A DNA stretch of 64,000 nucleotides from Marisa cornuarietis (lineage: Eukaryota; Mollusca; Gastropoda; Architaenioglossa; Ampullariidae), in the NCBI GenBank assembly GCA_004794655.1, contig SMMW01000518.1, forward strand, positions 1,180,001 through 1,244,000, in the 5' to 3' direction. This document shows, in pieces, positions 1 to 13,141 of the stretch. The notes beneath the pieces were generated by a model. It searched no databases and was not told the DNA's origin. It saw nothing but the letters and a program-made list of their open reading frames with translations. Each line of letters opens with the position of its first letter. Positions within the stretch are counted from its first letter, which is position 1. The position numbers and the translations under genes were made by a program.

Positions 1-71
1 AGTAGACATGACTCTCCATCATTTCTGTCCTGTGCTAGACGTAGAAGGGTTGGAGACTTGAAGTATATCAG

Positions 72-72
<1 letters not shown>

Positions 73-152
<80 letters not shown>
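73..152 (+). repeat. (CA)40 microsatellite
   Basis: Uninterrupted CA dinucleotides over 80 bp. The poly-Cys/Val frame it creates on the - strand is an artefact. Confidence 0.99.
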
Positions 153-155
<3 letters not shown>

Positions 156-1053
156 CTTCTCTCCACATGTTATCACCATCTCCTGTTCTCGAGATAACAT
201 ACCTTGTCCACGCTGAGCCTATTTTTGTCTGATCAAATGTTTTGCCGTCTGATTCCATTTTTTCTTTCATTTAGGAGCGGGGAGGGGGGCTGAGGGAAGG
301 AAGTTTAAAGGGCATTCTTAACCGTTCACATATACTAACGAGTGTGTGACCATTTGATTTTTTTTCTTTTGCCAAACATGGTCATACATTAGACATTAGC
401 CAAACACCAGCAGGGAGGAAGCTTTTAACTCATGTGCCACTTATCTTCCTATCTCCAAGTCTCCTGCTCAGTCAATATGCGATTATTATGACCGACTTCT
501 GATGATGGCGCTGCCCGTTAGATTCTCTCCCTTCCCTAGTAAGATTACGACTTCCGAGATACAGGTAGCGAGTTCTTTCGTCTAGTGTTCCTAGGGTGCA
601 TATACGAAAATGGTTCACCGTGTCTCGAGCACAAGAGGTGTAAGGTGAGCCCACAGTCCTTCCGCCACCCGTTGACACGGGGATTTTTCTAGCCACAGGC
701 CTGAGCTAGGTCACGAATCAGCGATCACGAGTGCTTCTACCTGTAACAGGTTAAAAATAAACATGAGGATCGTTTGTGTGGATGAAAGAGGATCCACTGA
801 CCCCGGTAATACGAGACAGAAAAAAAAATTCGAAACTGGTTCTTAACTAACCAGAAGGTGTTGTGCATGGCTGCTCGCGAATAGGCTACATAAATACGGG
901 ACAAAACATGTGGGTGGGGAAGACAGAGGGCCAGAACTGGTTGGCGTGGTTGTTAACGACCTGCAGAGTTTCCTCTCCAGAGAACGACAATCAAAGTCTG
1001 AAGAAGGCGAACCTGCCTGCAACGACGCCGTGATCGATGTGACTGACAGCAGA

Positions 1054-1060
<7 letters not shown>

Positions 1061-1140
<80 letters not shown>
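1061..1140 (+). repeat. (GT)40 microsatellite
   Basis: Uninterrupted GT dinucleotides over 80 bp, about 0.9 kb from the (CA)40 tract and in opposite orientation. Confidence 0.99.
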
Positions 1141-1142
<2 letters not shown>

Positions 1143-2456
1143 TTCGATTTGAATGTGTTTAGACTCGTGTATGTGACTAGTTCATTAGTGATCAAACAGC
1201 CCGCCATCTTACCGAACAAATTCCGTCACAGACCTTCAGCAGGTGCCCTATGCTGGAGGATGGGGGAGGGGGATGACAGTAAAGGTGGTTAGAGGGAGCT
1301 GGTCTCGCCGCAGCCCCATCTACCCTTTCACGTGACAGTTATAACATGATACAAAAGAAATAAGACACGGCAAGTACTGATTCCGTCTGGGATCTTCAGA
1401 CCGCGAAGACGCCAGTAAATGATGTGAAACGGAGTTTGCAGTTAGAAAGACTGTCACAGTCCGCCATTTTTATGCGCATCAGGCGGTTAACTCTTTCCTT
1501 ATTCACGCTTCGACGAAAAAGATTACAAAGTAGAGGCTGTGTTTTGCATCAATAAAGCTTTATTAATTGTTACTGAAATAAAATAGAAGAGGCTAGGTCA
1601 GAAAAAGAAATGAAATGAATGTTAGATATGAAACAAGTAAAAACAAATTAGGAGAAAAAAAAGAAGCATCTAGAGAAAACGGGAAAACTCACAGCCTGCG
1701 GAAATCACCGCCCATCGCATCACGAGAAACTTTTTGTGGTAAAACACGCGAGAAATAAAAATTAACAATTCTTTTCTCGTCTTTAAAACCATGATGTTGT
1801 AGGTGTGTCTTAAGAACAATGGCCCTGATGTCAGATATATAGCCTCATTTTGTTTTCTATGATGTACCACTTCCATTATGTTTATCTTGTAGCTAGCACT
1901 TGTTCCGCATATTTTTGTAACTGTACGTGAGCGCACTTCTCGAGTTATAATTGCCTACTGGGATTACTGAAGTTGGTCATTTTTTATGTATCATTTGTCA
2001 GTGGTCATTTAATTGTATGCTGCTGGGTTAATGGTTTCTGCTTCTGTGCTTTTCTACGGCTCGTCGATCATAGAGCAGAATCGAGAACCGAAAAACAGAC
2101 GAATTAAATAATTATATAAGTTAAACTTGAAAATAAAATTTCAACCTCAAATTTAGCGCCATCCCGTAATTCAGTCCGTCACGGTCTATTAACTACATGG
2201 ACTGACAGCCGCTGCTAACAGCTAAACGACAAGCCCCTACTTCATACACCTGCCACTCCTGACTATTCTACATTGCTCCCCCTCCCCACCACCACCTCCC
2301 CAACACTCACACACATACACACTTTCCGTGTCCCCCAGTCAACACTCCAGCGCTCACCTTGTCGAATCGCCCACTCTCACTCTTCAAAAGACACCAACAG
2401 GCACGTGATCTAAAGTTTTAGTTTTTTTCTTTCTTTTGGGAACACGAAAAAAAAGT

Positions 2457-2490
2457 TGGAGGTGGGGGAGGAGGAGGAGGAGGAGGAGCA
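2457..2490 (+). repeat. (GGA)n purine tract
   Basis: A GGAGGTGGGG lead-in followed by about eight GGA units. Confidence 0.9.
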
Positions 2491-4260
2491 GTCTGATTTC
2501 AAACAACGTGACAGCGAGGAACCGGTTGATCATGTCAGTTTTTTTCTTGCAAAAAGGAGCAGCGCAGGGTTCAGGGGCGAGAAGCTCCCCAGCCGGTCTT
2601 TCGCAGGTGGGGAGGAGGTGGTTGGGGGGAGAAGTCAGGGGAAGTAAACCTTTTATCATGACGTGGGCTCCACTCACACGCATGTGACCCGCCGAGCTGG
2701 AGTTTCGGCATTTCGCAGTTTAAATGTTGCGGCGGCCAGGCAAGGACTGGGAGGAAGCAGTAAAGGTTGGTCTGGATTTTTTTTTTCAAGGGGGAGGGGG
2801 TTCCAACTGTCCCTTTGAAACAACGGTAGCCACATCTAGTTCTACCTGTAACTGTACCTGACATAAGTAGTGGTTTTGTTTCCATCTGTAGTCTAAGTGT
2901 TTGAAAGAAAGTGTTTCTCCCTCTACACACGTACAACACAAGGTATGTGCTTGATTTTCTTCCGCAAAAAAAAGAGAAAAAAATTGATCTGGGAGAACGG
3001 TGTGGCAGGTGTCTTGTTCGTCATGGTGACTGCGCAGGATATGGCTCGGTCACGCTGGTATTTGAGCGATGTTTTTGATAGTGTAAATATCAGACTAAAT
3101 ATCAACTGTAGAAGTCTTGTCAGCTGTCGATCGCGAACTACTGTCGCGGCAAGAGACGACATTTTCGCGCCCTGTGTCGAACACGAAGTCGCTCCTACTG
3201 AGCCGAAGTAAAAAAAAAACCTAGAACAAAGACTACCCTATAGTTAAGACAAACTCCGGGGTAGAAGATTGGGATATCCTGAGCTATTATGTCAGTAAAT
3301 AACGCTTTGTTACTTATACATGCGACATTTTCCGTGGTCACCACTGAAGGCAGGTAAAGGGCCGATGAGCTGACTCATCGGTGATGTTACATTGAGGAGT
3401 GTTTTGCGGCAGCCGTTACAAGGTTCAGCGAGTCTAGATGACACTGATTGCGCCTGCATCGGCTGCATGCCACCTACCCGTCTAGATACATGCACTCGAC
3501 CAACACACACACACACACACAGAGAGGTTGATGCCACATAATTGTTTATTTACAAAAATATTCAGGAAAAGCCATATTAACAAACAACAGTAAGGGGAAA
3601 AACCAGATTAAAGGGAATTTCCGAAATGTTAGTTCGTTATACATCCTCTTTATCATCGCAGGAATAACAACCTAACAACTCTAGAAATAAAATATTTAAA
3701 AATAAGGGGAAATGATAAGAAAGTAAAGGACTTGTAGAAATGGGAGCAAATGGCTTTGTGTAACACATACATTGCGACTCCCTTCCCCTTCCCTACTGTC
3801 GTCGGTCACCCCGCAAGGAGGGGCAACGGTTGTGTTCCCCCATCACCCGGTTTTTTTTCTCCTTTGCTCAGGTTTCTTCTATATACTCTCTCCCATCAAC
3901 CACCCGATACCCCATCCCTTCAAATTTCTAATAATAGTAATGGATAAGCTGGTATCAGGGTTAAACTCGATCCAGGATGAAATGCGCTTGATCTCGACTA
4001 GCCAGTCATTCATACAACCCACTACCCAGCCCACCCACCGCACGCTCTCCTGTAATAATAATAATAAGGAAATATAACAGTAAAAGACGCATGTCCCGTA
4101 CAACAGGCGCTACAAGCGCAATAAATACTTCATGGCCCCCAACACACTTTGTGAAGTAAGATGTTAGCACAGACATGGAGTGGTCATGCAAGTCGCGTGA
4201 GGCTTAACAGTAAATCACAAGATGTACACATTGCAAAGTCACCCAGGAAGCTCGTTAGGC

Positions 4261-4275
4261 ACACGCACGCACGCA

Positions 4276-4309
<34 letters not shown>
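4261..4309 (+). repeat. (CACG)n/(CA)n microsatellite
   Basis: ACGC repeats running into (CA)n. Low-complexity DNA that creates His/Thr-rich frames. Confidence 0.95.
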
Positions 4310-4312
<3 letters not shown>

Positions 4313-4689
4313 CACACTCGCACACATGCACACACCCTTTTGCTATACACTAAGCGCTGGCACGCACAATGCCATTTTAGTGATAAGGGTACGTGAGTGT
4401 GTGGAACTCTGTTTACTCGCTGCCCGTGACACTGGTAATGTGAAGGCCACTGCAATGTGAACATTATCTGTGCGTGGGCAGACTTAAATATCGAGATTTA
4501 AAAAAAAAAAGCTTTACGCACGACGACCTGCACACTTGTATCGTGCTGTACCCGGGGTATTCACTATCGCTACTTTGACCGCCGAAGTGCTGGTAGTCTG
4601 CTTACAGCCACGAGTGTAACCACTGAGTCTCAGTTCACCTTCACATAATCACTTCGACCTGCTGATCACATTCTCACCTTAACAAATCT

Positions 4690-4895
4690 GTTCACCTTCA
4701 CACGTACTCCTTCGTGATCTCAGCGCCTGTCACCAACACTGTGAGGATTGGAGGTCCTTGGTTCAGTTCTCGTCTCGGGCACGCTGCTCTTTTACTGCAT
4801 GTGGCATCTGTTTACAGGGCTGGCTGCTTTGGCGTGATGAAGCCTAATTAGTTGCTGGCTCGGCGTAAAACACCAGTTCCTACCCCCACAAACTC
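4690..4895 (+). mobile_element. tRNA-derived SINE (decayed head, good tail)
   Basis: GCGCCTGTCACCAACACTGT ... GGTTCAGTTCTCGTCTCGGG resembles the B-box half of the SINE at 38.3 kb. It is followed by GGCATCTGTTTACAGGGCTG, GTGATGAAGCCTAATTAG and GCTCGGCGTAAAACACCA, a tail typical of invertebrate SINEs. The A-box half is degraded. Confidence 0.6.
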
Positions 4896-5379
4896 CCCTC
4901 AGACCAACTGTTTAGCGTTCTTGAATGTCCTCGTCGTCTTCGCAAGTCTGTTCACAGAACAAACATTCGTCAAAAAAAAAAAAAAAAAAAGTTTGTTGTC
5001 CTCGTGTCTTCGATCCTAAACTTCGCTCCACCTTTAGCATCCTGTTTCTTTCACTGTCGTCTGCATCAAACAGAGCCTTTAAATTTACTCCGTCGGTGTT
5101 TTACTTCATTTTTTCAGCTCGTCTGTTGATCTCTACAGGCAATGTTTCTGTCAGTTTTGTTACCTGTAGACGCAGGTAGCTGTATATGCGAAAGTTTCAA
5201 GCCCATACAACTTGTTAAATGATTTTTCTGAAGGAAATTGGAAGAAATTGGAAGATCGTGCTTTTCGGAAGACCTCTCACTGACCGTTGTTTTGACTCTC
5301 TTCAAGTGTTTGCGCCGCCACCATAACAAATTGTAGCCTTCACTTCCGTGTGAAATAAGGACCTGTTCATACAGCTGTC

Positions 5380-5410
5380 TTTTTTGTTGTTGTTGTTGTT
5401 GTTGTTGTTT
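5380..5410 (+). repeat. (TTG)n microsatellite
   Basis: About nine TTG units within intergenic DNA. Confidence 0.9.
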
Positions 5411-5557
5411 TAGTCACCAAGGAATTCATCCCCCTTTCTCTAACAAAACAATAATGTCATAACCACTCACACAAATCTCTTTCAGAGAGGGAGGTGCGTC
5501 TGTTAGCGCGTTCAGTGTCAGTCCGACTGTTCCCTAAACGGTGTTATCCAGATGCCT

Positions 5558-5822
5558 GGGGCCAGTTGCACAACACATTTCTAATTTTAAACACTTTTAA
5601 GCCTTAACTCTATTTAGATCATTAATTTAAAGTGAACACCACAATTTTAGAGTTTTTAAAGCTAAAACTGCTTTAAGTAAGATAAAGTTGTTTAAGTCTG
5701 ATTTTCCGTCCTGTCTGTACAATTTTTAAATGTTTTTCTGCAATGCATCAAAATGGCTAAGAAGAGATTTTGCTTTTTTAGAACAGTTCTAAGGTTTAGA
5801 AACGTGTTGTGCAACTGGCTCC
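5558..5822. mobile_element. MITE with ~26-bp terminal inverted repeats
   Basis: The left end GGGGCCAGTTGCACAACACA and the right end, read on the other strand (GGAGCCAGTTGCACAACACG), match with two differences and extend through TTTCTAA. The interior is AT-rich and non-coding. CCTGG at both edges may be the target duplication, though it partly overlaps the ends. Superfamily not assigned. Confidence 0.8.
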
Positions 5823-7102
5823 TGGTCTGGTTTCCAAGACTGTTAGCATCATCTCTCCCATTAGTATTACTATCGCCTCTTCTCTTACACAAGTTAAAAA
5901 CCCCTTAGCAGCCCGCTGACTCTGTGAAAAATGCGAGCTCATTTACATGTGCAACAAAAAAATACGAACATTTCTGCAGCCCATTTCTCTGTCCTCGATT
6001 AGGTCGGTGTGAGCAACACAAATTCTCTCATTTTTTTTTATTAAGCGCTTGACTTTATAGCAAAACTTATCTCTGAATGCTTTTCCCTGCAGTGATGTAG
6101 CGAGCATGGAGATAGGGGGATAATAAGATCAGCCCTCACTAGAAAAGAAAGTAAAACAAGACAGCAAGAAGAAAATGGCATAAAAATCTATTAATCCACC
6201 ATGTTTCTCTTGTTTCTCAGTTATGAAGTGTTGAAATTGCTATGGTTACAAAATATTTAGTGTATGAAGAAAACTTAAAGGGCTACAGAGGGCAATATTT
6301 GTTTCTGTATGATCTGGTTAAGTTCATTTAAAAATAAAAATTCCCAAAATATGAGTACATAATTATGTTTAATTTTCAAGATATAACCTTTCAAACATCA
6401 GCATTCTCACCTGCCACAAGGGAGGCAAATTACTATTTTACTCTGGAGAGTTTTGTTCCGTTTAAGTAGTTTTTGTAACAAGTCCAGCAAATCTCTGAAT
6501 GTCTTTGAGTCAGATGAAGAAAAGAACATCGCTCAGGTTGTTGTGTTCAAGAAGTGATTTTTTTTGCCCAGAAAATGAAACAGCTGAAGTTGGAATACAG
6601 CCCTACAGATTGGAACTTTGTTTAGAAGCTTTGACTGAAGTTTAAAAAATAAAAAGGTTCAAACGGAATTCACTCAACAGACCGGAAAGTAAATCTTCTC
6701 CACATCAACATTCAATAGGCAACATTCACGGTCGTTGCAGTCTATGATGTATTATTATTGTCTGCTAGATGCTTCATATCCAGTGCTTGATCTTTCTTTA
6801 AGCTTTTTACTAGCAGTCGTAGTTAGTTTTAATAGCTCGTGCTTTCTTATACTTAACATTGCTGTAGGAAGAAGTTTTCTTCATGTTATTTAAAGTTCAA
6901 GACTTGCTTGTGCTGTATAAGTGACTAGATAACAATTTTAATATTTTGAGCAAATGTTTGAGTTGAGTGTGGGAACGAAGTTTGCAAGGCACGTTTGAAC
7001 AAAGCTGAGACCTGTATAATTATACAAATCTCTTGACAAAGTTAAGCCACTGGCGTTTGTAGCCATTGTCATTAAGAACTTACTCCGAGTGTCGAAGAGA
7101 AT

Positions 7103-7340
7103 GAATCCCAGACACTTAATCCCCAGACACTTAATCCTCAAAATGAAATTTCAACTCAAGAAATTATGAAGTGAATGAAAAATTTAATTATGAAATAAAT
7201 GAAAAATTTAATTCAATTCAAATAATTATTTTCATGTAAACATCAAAATAAGTTTTACACTTAAAATAATACTTAACTTCAACATTTATAACATTGGGGG
7301 CATTTTTGAGGATTGTCTGGAGATTAAGTGTCCGGTCACC
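7103..7340. mobile_element. MITE-like element with inverted ends and 8-bp flanking repeats
   Basis: The left block AGACACTTAATCCCCAGACA ... ATCCTCAAAATG is mirrored on the opposite strand by GGACACTTAATCTCCAGACA ATCCTCAAAAATG near 7296-7334. AAGAGAAT flanks both sides (7095-7102 and 7341-7348), as an 8-bp target-site duplication would. The AT-rich interior has its own short direct repeat (GAATGAAAAATTTAATT-like). Non-autonomous. Confidence 0.7.
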
Positions 7341-8534
7341 AAGAGAATATTCACCATGGGCACATTGCGTACCTGTCAGTTTTCTTTTACCGATGATTCC
7401 ATCTTTTTCCTCTTCGAATTCAGCTCATGCAGACGATGCTATTTTTAGAAATACTACCCTTTCATCACTTCCTGTTTTCTCGACAAATCCAAGTGTGATT
7501 AAGAAAAAAACACTTTAATATAATATTTCTTTTGTCTTTCATAAAATACCACTGGAATATGTTTTTGTGATACGTTGTGCTCTATTTCCAACGATTTTCG
7601 CTGAGGATCGTGTTGCCCTTTAACCGATGATTAGTCGATCGTCGGGGCCGGGGAGTGACAGCTTATACAACCTTTGATCTTTAGGTATGAGCCCCGTCTG
7701 GCCGGAAGTAGCCTGTGAGTTTCGGCGACAACGCCTGATTCTGTACTGGAGTCTCCGAGTTGAGACAGGATGTGTCTAGAAAATGTAAAGAGATTATATT
7801 TAATACATAATATTTACTAGGAATTGAATATATGTACAGCATTGGTTTTGAAGTTTAATCATTTCAGCGTTAGGATACATGACAAAATTTTTTACAATGT
7901 GCAACACTTTTAACTTTCGTGCAACATATTTTCTCACTTTGCAAACACTTCAACCTGAGCAGTGTACATGCAGACCTGGTCTATTTGTGTCCGATCACGT
8001 GTGATCCAGTTAATCTTGTCTACTTGCCGCGCTGACGATCTTGCGTAGTAGTCTACACTGAAAGACTAACAGCAGCACTTTACCACCCCCACCTCCACCA
8101 AAAAAAAAAAAAAAAACGATCTGGGAGCTGCAGCATCGTGTGCATAAGAACCGGTTTACAAAATTTGCCACTCTGATCAAAGTAAAGAAAAAAAAACAAC
8201 CGCTCTCATCTGTAACTTGGAAAACCTGCAAGTGGTTGACTTAACGGAGAGGGGAGTAGGAGTGGGAGAGGCAGAAAACCGCGAAAGTTGGGGGGTGGGG
8301 GGGCGATGTTTTACGCCTTTAACTCGGGCTGTCACAGCAGAGCAGCCAGCCATGCAAACAAGTGCCACACGCAAAGAAAGAGCAGCCTGCTTCAGACGAG
8401 ACCTTAGCCCCGGACACGCGATGCCCACCGTATGGGCGACAAGGCCTTAAAGGAAAAGAATAGTGAAATGGCAGGCGAGGCTTAAATGATGAATACAGAC
8501 GTTCGGAATCGTTTCCGCTTATCAAAAACAACCG

Positions 8535-8758
8535 TTTACTTACAATTGCATTTGAAACACAGGTCTCGGGGGGTACACGTGTTGTTGAGTGACGTCATCG
8601 AAACCATTGGACCCGAGAGTTAATTGTCAGTTGCCGAAATGTAGGGGTAAAAATACTGTCATCCAGGATTTGGAGACCCTGCGGTAGAATTTCAAACCAG
8701 AGTACAGTGATGGAGTTGGAGACTATACTGGCATGACGGGATACGAAAACAGGATTGC

Positions 8759-8760
<2 letters not shown>
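8535..8760 (+). repeat. Interspersed repeat, copy 1 (abuts TGA microsatellite)
   Basis: CTTACAATTGCATTTGAAAC ACAGG..., TGACGTCATC..., AGAATTTCAAACCAGAGTAC AGTGA... and ACTGGCATGACGGGA occur in the same order as at 36.53-36.75 kb. No terminal repeats are seen. A (TGA)n tract and a GCGCAGGTATCC block follow it. Confidence 0.65.

Positions 8761-8816
<56 letters not shown>
8761..8816 (+). repeat. (TGA)n microsatellite
   Basis: A pure trinucleotide tract of about 18 units. It explains the poly-His reading on the other strand, which is not a gene. Confidence 0.97.
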
Positions 8817-11800
8817 TCCATTTCTAATGCGCAGGTATCCATTCAGAAGAATGCTCATTGCGCAGCAAAAACAAAATAAATGAAAAAATAATAATAAAAA
8901 TAAAGTAAATAAATAGATAAAACACCTGCAGCCTGAAAATTTGACCGGACATGATTAAGGCAGCTAGCACCTGTCCTTTCAGCCCCGCTTGATAGATCTC
9001 TGTCCTCTCTCTCTCTAACCATTCCGCCACCATACCACACGGAGAGAACTATAGGGACTTGAGGGTATTTAATGTGTTTATAAAGCAACAGCTGCTGATA
9101 AGTTTAACGGCATTGATTTCATGGCTGATATCAATGAACCATAGGCGCCAAAGTCTGAAAGCACGTGGCTTAACATTACCTGTGATATATGTGCTGTATT
9201 CGGGGTGTTTGTATGTGTCCATGCTTGCGCGTTTGTGAAACTGTGCGTGCGTTTGTCCGTTCGGGGGAGACGCATTCGGCCTGTGCATTTAAAATGCTTC
9301 AAAGGCAGCTTTATAAGGGAGAGAATCGAGGCTGCTTGTCGTAACCTGTTGCTTTCTTTTGACCAACAGACATTTGCTTTTTAAAGTTATTATACTCGAC
9401 GAATGGCTTACAAATGGTTGAAGTTTCTAACAGGGGTGAGAGGAGTTTCGGGGAGCATTGGTGTGTGTGTGTGTGAGGGAGGGAGAGACATGTTGTTCAA
9501 ACACGCTGGGAAAAGAAAGAAAAATCGGAACTTTTTGTGGGGTGGGGGTCTTCGCGCAAATCTGTGCTAAAGGTGGTGTGTAGGAGGGTTTGGAGTGAGG
9601 ATGACTGGCTGAACTCCTGCTGTAGTTAGTGGGAGAAATAATACCGCTGACTCGGGCGGCTGCGTGGCCATAGCTGCTGACTCCGCGTAATGCACCAGTT
9701 GCCTCCCCTCCCACCCATAGACAAGGTAGACGCAAATGGAAGATTAGGGGATGTGGGGGTGTCTGGAGGTGGGAAGATGGAGATCCCTACAATAACTTGT
9801 GACCCGCACCGACAGGGCACTTCCGGTGCGTTTATGGTAACGGGACCTGTCGTGTTGATCTGTTCTGGATCAAAGTAAGCATGCTTCAGAGACACGGCTT
9901 GCAACAGATGCTCACACAGCTGTTGCACATTGCTGCGACTAACAGAATCAATTAGAAATGAAGGAAAAAATTGCTTTGGTTATGCCTTACATATTTTTTT
10001 TTGCAAAGTCCCCAAAAATAGACATTAAAGGGAACAAAAGCGTTCTGGGTGGTCGACGTCGCTGTGAATGATCTTGATGATGGAAGTCTACCTCTGTATG
10101 CCTCTAGAGATCCAAGCTTTCCTTCTGGCTTAATGACATCAAAAATTCATTTTTCAGGCACGGCACTAAAATGTGGCCATTGTAGTCCAAACTAGAAGGC
10201 AAAGCGAACTGTAACGGTGGCCTGATTAGATATCTGGAAGTAGACAAGGCAAGAAGGGGATGGAATAAACAGCGTTGGGGGAGATGATGACATCTCAAAA
10301 ACTCAAATACCGGTTTTTAAAGTTTAGCTGTAGGCAGGGAAACCCCAAGATAGCCACAAGGAGAGAGAAAAAAATATATAGCTATTCATAATTTACACTA
10401 AAGTCTCGCATTCTCTCGTCCTTAACGAGGCAACCAGCCCAGGGCGTTGTATGTCAATGGATTCTATCGATTTGTGCTTTCATTCGAAATGCACGACTTG
10501 CGAGCAGCGTTGCTTCCTCTTGGTGTACGGACCTTCAGTTACTCTGCCTGCTGCTGCACGGAGTTGGGATAGCGCATCTAGGAGTCAGGTGACATCTTGG
10601 TGAGTTGTCGGACCTTTCGTCTTTTTAAGCCGATTGGTACTATTTGTCTTTAGATGCGGGCCTTTGCTGAGCTGATTGCCCTCACAGACACAACAATATC
10701 TTTGTGTTTTATATTGTAGAAAACTGTTGAGTTCGATAGAAAACGTAGGGAGTGGGGCGATGGGAAAGAGGGTTGGAGTCGAAATCACTGATGAGTTTTC
10801 TCGGCGTTACATGGTTTCCAACGGCCCAAGTCATCAGTGATTATGTTTGGTAACTGAATGATCTCAGTCCGCTTAGGTGTTTCGCAGACGGCTTTCTGCG
10901 GGACTTACATTTTGTATGTTTTCTTATGCACCATTAAACGTTCCCAGTCTTCATTTGAAGACACTTCTCTTTCCACCCGCTTCATGCTGGTAAGTGGTAA
11001 GATTCCAGCGCCTTCTGTCACTGCACTTTAAGAGGTTTTCACCTGTTGAAATTTGTCAGCCGAGTCTGTTAAGAAAATCGTGTTTTGTAATTCCCCCCCC
11101 CCTTTTGTAAACCCCTATTCCCGTATATTTTAAAAATAGAGAAAAAGAAAGAGTGTGTGCGTGCGTGCGAGAGACAGTAGTGTGTACAATAATGCAGGTG
11201 CTGTTTAAATTTTCTTTTCTTGAACAGCACAAGACAGGAATGAACTCTGACACACATGTATATATTTAAGAAAAACCTCCCAGAAAGCCCCACCCCCTTT
11301 ACACCATTAAGATCAGACGGGCAGCCTAGACCAGTGAACATTGCTACCTGACGGAAGTGACGGAATGATCCGATTATCATGCTGCCCATGTCACTGTGAC
11401 GTGGCCGATTTCCGACGATCGAAGCTAACGGTTCGGCTCCCTGTCTGCACATCACGACTTCCCTCCCCATCCATTCCCCTCGCTCCCCGATTTGGAAGCT
11501 CCCGCCTCCCGGCTTTTGTTGCGTGGTTGTTGCCGAGGGCGGGGGCCTTCGTTGCGAATTAATCTTGTATATTGAGCAATCTTTTGTAGTGCCGGTCGTG
11601 TGTGTGTGTGTGTGTGAGAGAGAGAGACTACAGTTCTGATCGATTCACGTGACCGTGTCCGCTCGTATGTTGGTGAATAATCTCGTCACGCCACATCTCC
11701 CACGTGACAGCGCACGTACAGCAGTGGAGCGTGTCCGCGCGCTGGCTTTTAACGATCATTAGTCTCCATTGACAACGGGCCGTCCCAGACCGCGAGCTTG

Positions 11801-13133
11801 ACAGTGGAAGGAGAGGATGGAGGGGGAAATACGTACCTTTGTCGTGAGATATGTGTGTGTGTGTGTGTGTTTGTGAGTGTGTGTGTGTGAGAGAGAGAGA
11901 GGGGGGGTGTTTAATTGTGTGTGCGCGCGGCCTGATTTCATTTTCTAGAAGGGGGATGTGATAGTGGGGACGGTGGATAATTTCTAAACTTCTCATAATA
12001 CACGAACCAGTCGATGGCTCACTGACGCAGTCATTTTCACGTGCTGTCCCAGCAAAGAATAATAAAATCGAACTACAGAGCAAGTAAAAATAAGGTAAAC
12101 AACACGGATCAGCGACACTGCAACTTCACATCTCCTTTCCTTTGTACGTTCTGTCTTCATCCCTGTAACACAAAACGTAAAATCCCTTGTGCTGAGGAGT
12201 AAGTACGTAGTACGTAGAACGTGAATCAGTGATAACACCAGGGCTTGCTTCATTTGCATAAATGGAAATGCAAGTATATGTGTTCTGACTCAGCCCCTCA
12301 GACCAAAGCCATTGACAAAAACTGCGAGATCGTGGATGGCTGCTTATAATGACATCGTGGGCTAAAATGAGGCCGGTCAGAGTCCCATGGCAAGTTTCTC
12401 GATGTGAGGCTTTGCTAAAGTTTAGTGCGTTTTGCGGGGAAAGGATATACAGGCAGGTCTGAAGATTACAACAGAGCTTAGCATAAAATAAAAATACAAA
12501 CTTACTGGCAGACCAAAGGTAGTACTGTTAAAGTGTTTACAAAGGATAGCAAAAAAAAAACAAAAAACAAGTCAGCTGACTGTCAAAGCGAATTTCTCGT
12601 GCAACCGTTGTATGATCTCTTATGTCATCAAGCACTTTCGGGATATCTGGCCTGCCACTTCTGACATTCGTTATCCCCCTTTCCCCAGACCCCCGTTCGT
12701 TCACCACCACCACCCCGCTTACATTCTCGGTCCTAGCCCCTTCTTCCATCCTTCCTGACTCTTTCCCCCTCCTCCTCCCCCCCCCGCATAAAGGTTACAG
12801 CGTTCCATCGTTCTCGGCTGTCACTATGGTGTCGCAGGGGTTCGCAACTATGTCCCTTATTTTCCTCTCGCCAACACCTAGTAAACCGGACTAATTTTTT
12901 TTTTTTTCGTTGCAGAAGCAGGGCAGCATAACTGTGAAGGGGTTCGCTGTTTGCTGAGGAACAGGACATTTCGGCCGTCCCTGTGCAGGCTCTCCCGACA
13001 AGCCTGTGAGTTTTTCTGCGCCTTCTGAAGCGGACTGTCTCCTCCTTGTCGGCCATCTCGGTCCCCGTCTCACGCGCCTTGTCAGCCCTCCGCTTGCTCT
13101 CGGCGTGTGATTCCTAACGTGGTGCCTTGAAAG
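8817..13133. other. Intergenic DNA and upstream region of the KIX-like gene
   Basis: No gene recognised. Short TG/GT tracts occur near 9,460, 11,600 and 11,850. From ~11,340, and especially 12,900-13,130, CpG-containing sequence becomes frequent, so the promoter probably lies within the last few hundred bases. No TATA box was found. Confidence 0.5.
10784..10842. repeat. Inverted repeat, 11-bp perfect arms
   Basis: ATCACTGATGA (10784-10794) pairs with TCATCAGTGAT (10832-10842) across a 37-nt loop. Intergenic; function unknown. Confidence 0.6.
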
Positions 13134-13141
13134 ATGGCGGG
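13131..13141 (+). promoter_or_regulatory. YY1-like motif over the start codon
   Basis: AAGATGGCGGG matches the metazoan YY1 site AAGATGGCGGC at 10 of 11 positions and contains the start ATG. YY1 sites at the 5' ends of TATA-less housekeeping genes often include the initiator ATG. No TATA box is evident just upstream. Binding is inferred. Confidence 0.4.

Larger units (their letters stand above)
1142..4689. other. Intergenic, low-complexity DNA
   Basis: No coding sequence with splice support. It contains (GGA)n at 2457, A/T-runs and a short (CA)n at 3502-3521. Frames here are short and compositionally odd. Confidence 0.6.

Noticed and set aside
19..270. 83-codon - strand frame with long Cys/Val run
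   Set aside because: It is the translation of the (CA)40 microsatellite.
910..1219. + and - frames with Cys/Val and His/Thr runs
   Set aside because: Products of the (GT)40 tract; no splice or motif support.
4700..4780. Possible tRNA gene (GGTTCAGTTC B-box)
   Set aside because: No acceptor stem or A-box can be drawn; it belongs to the SINE.
8595..8858. Poly-His frame on the - strand
   Set aside because: It is the (TGA)n microsatellite read on the other strand.
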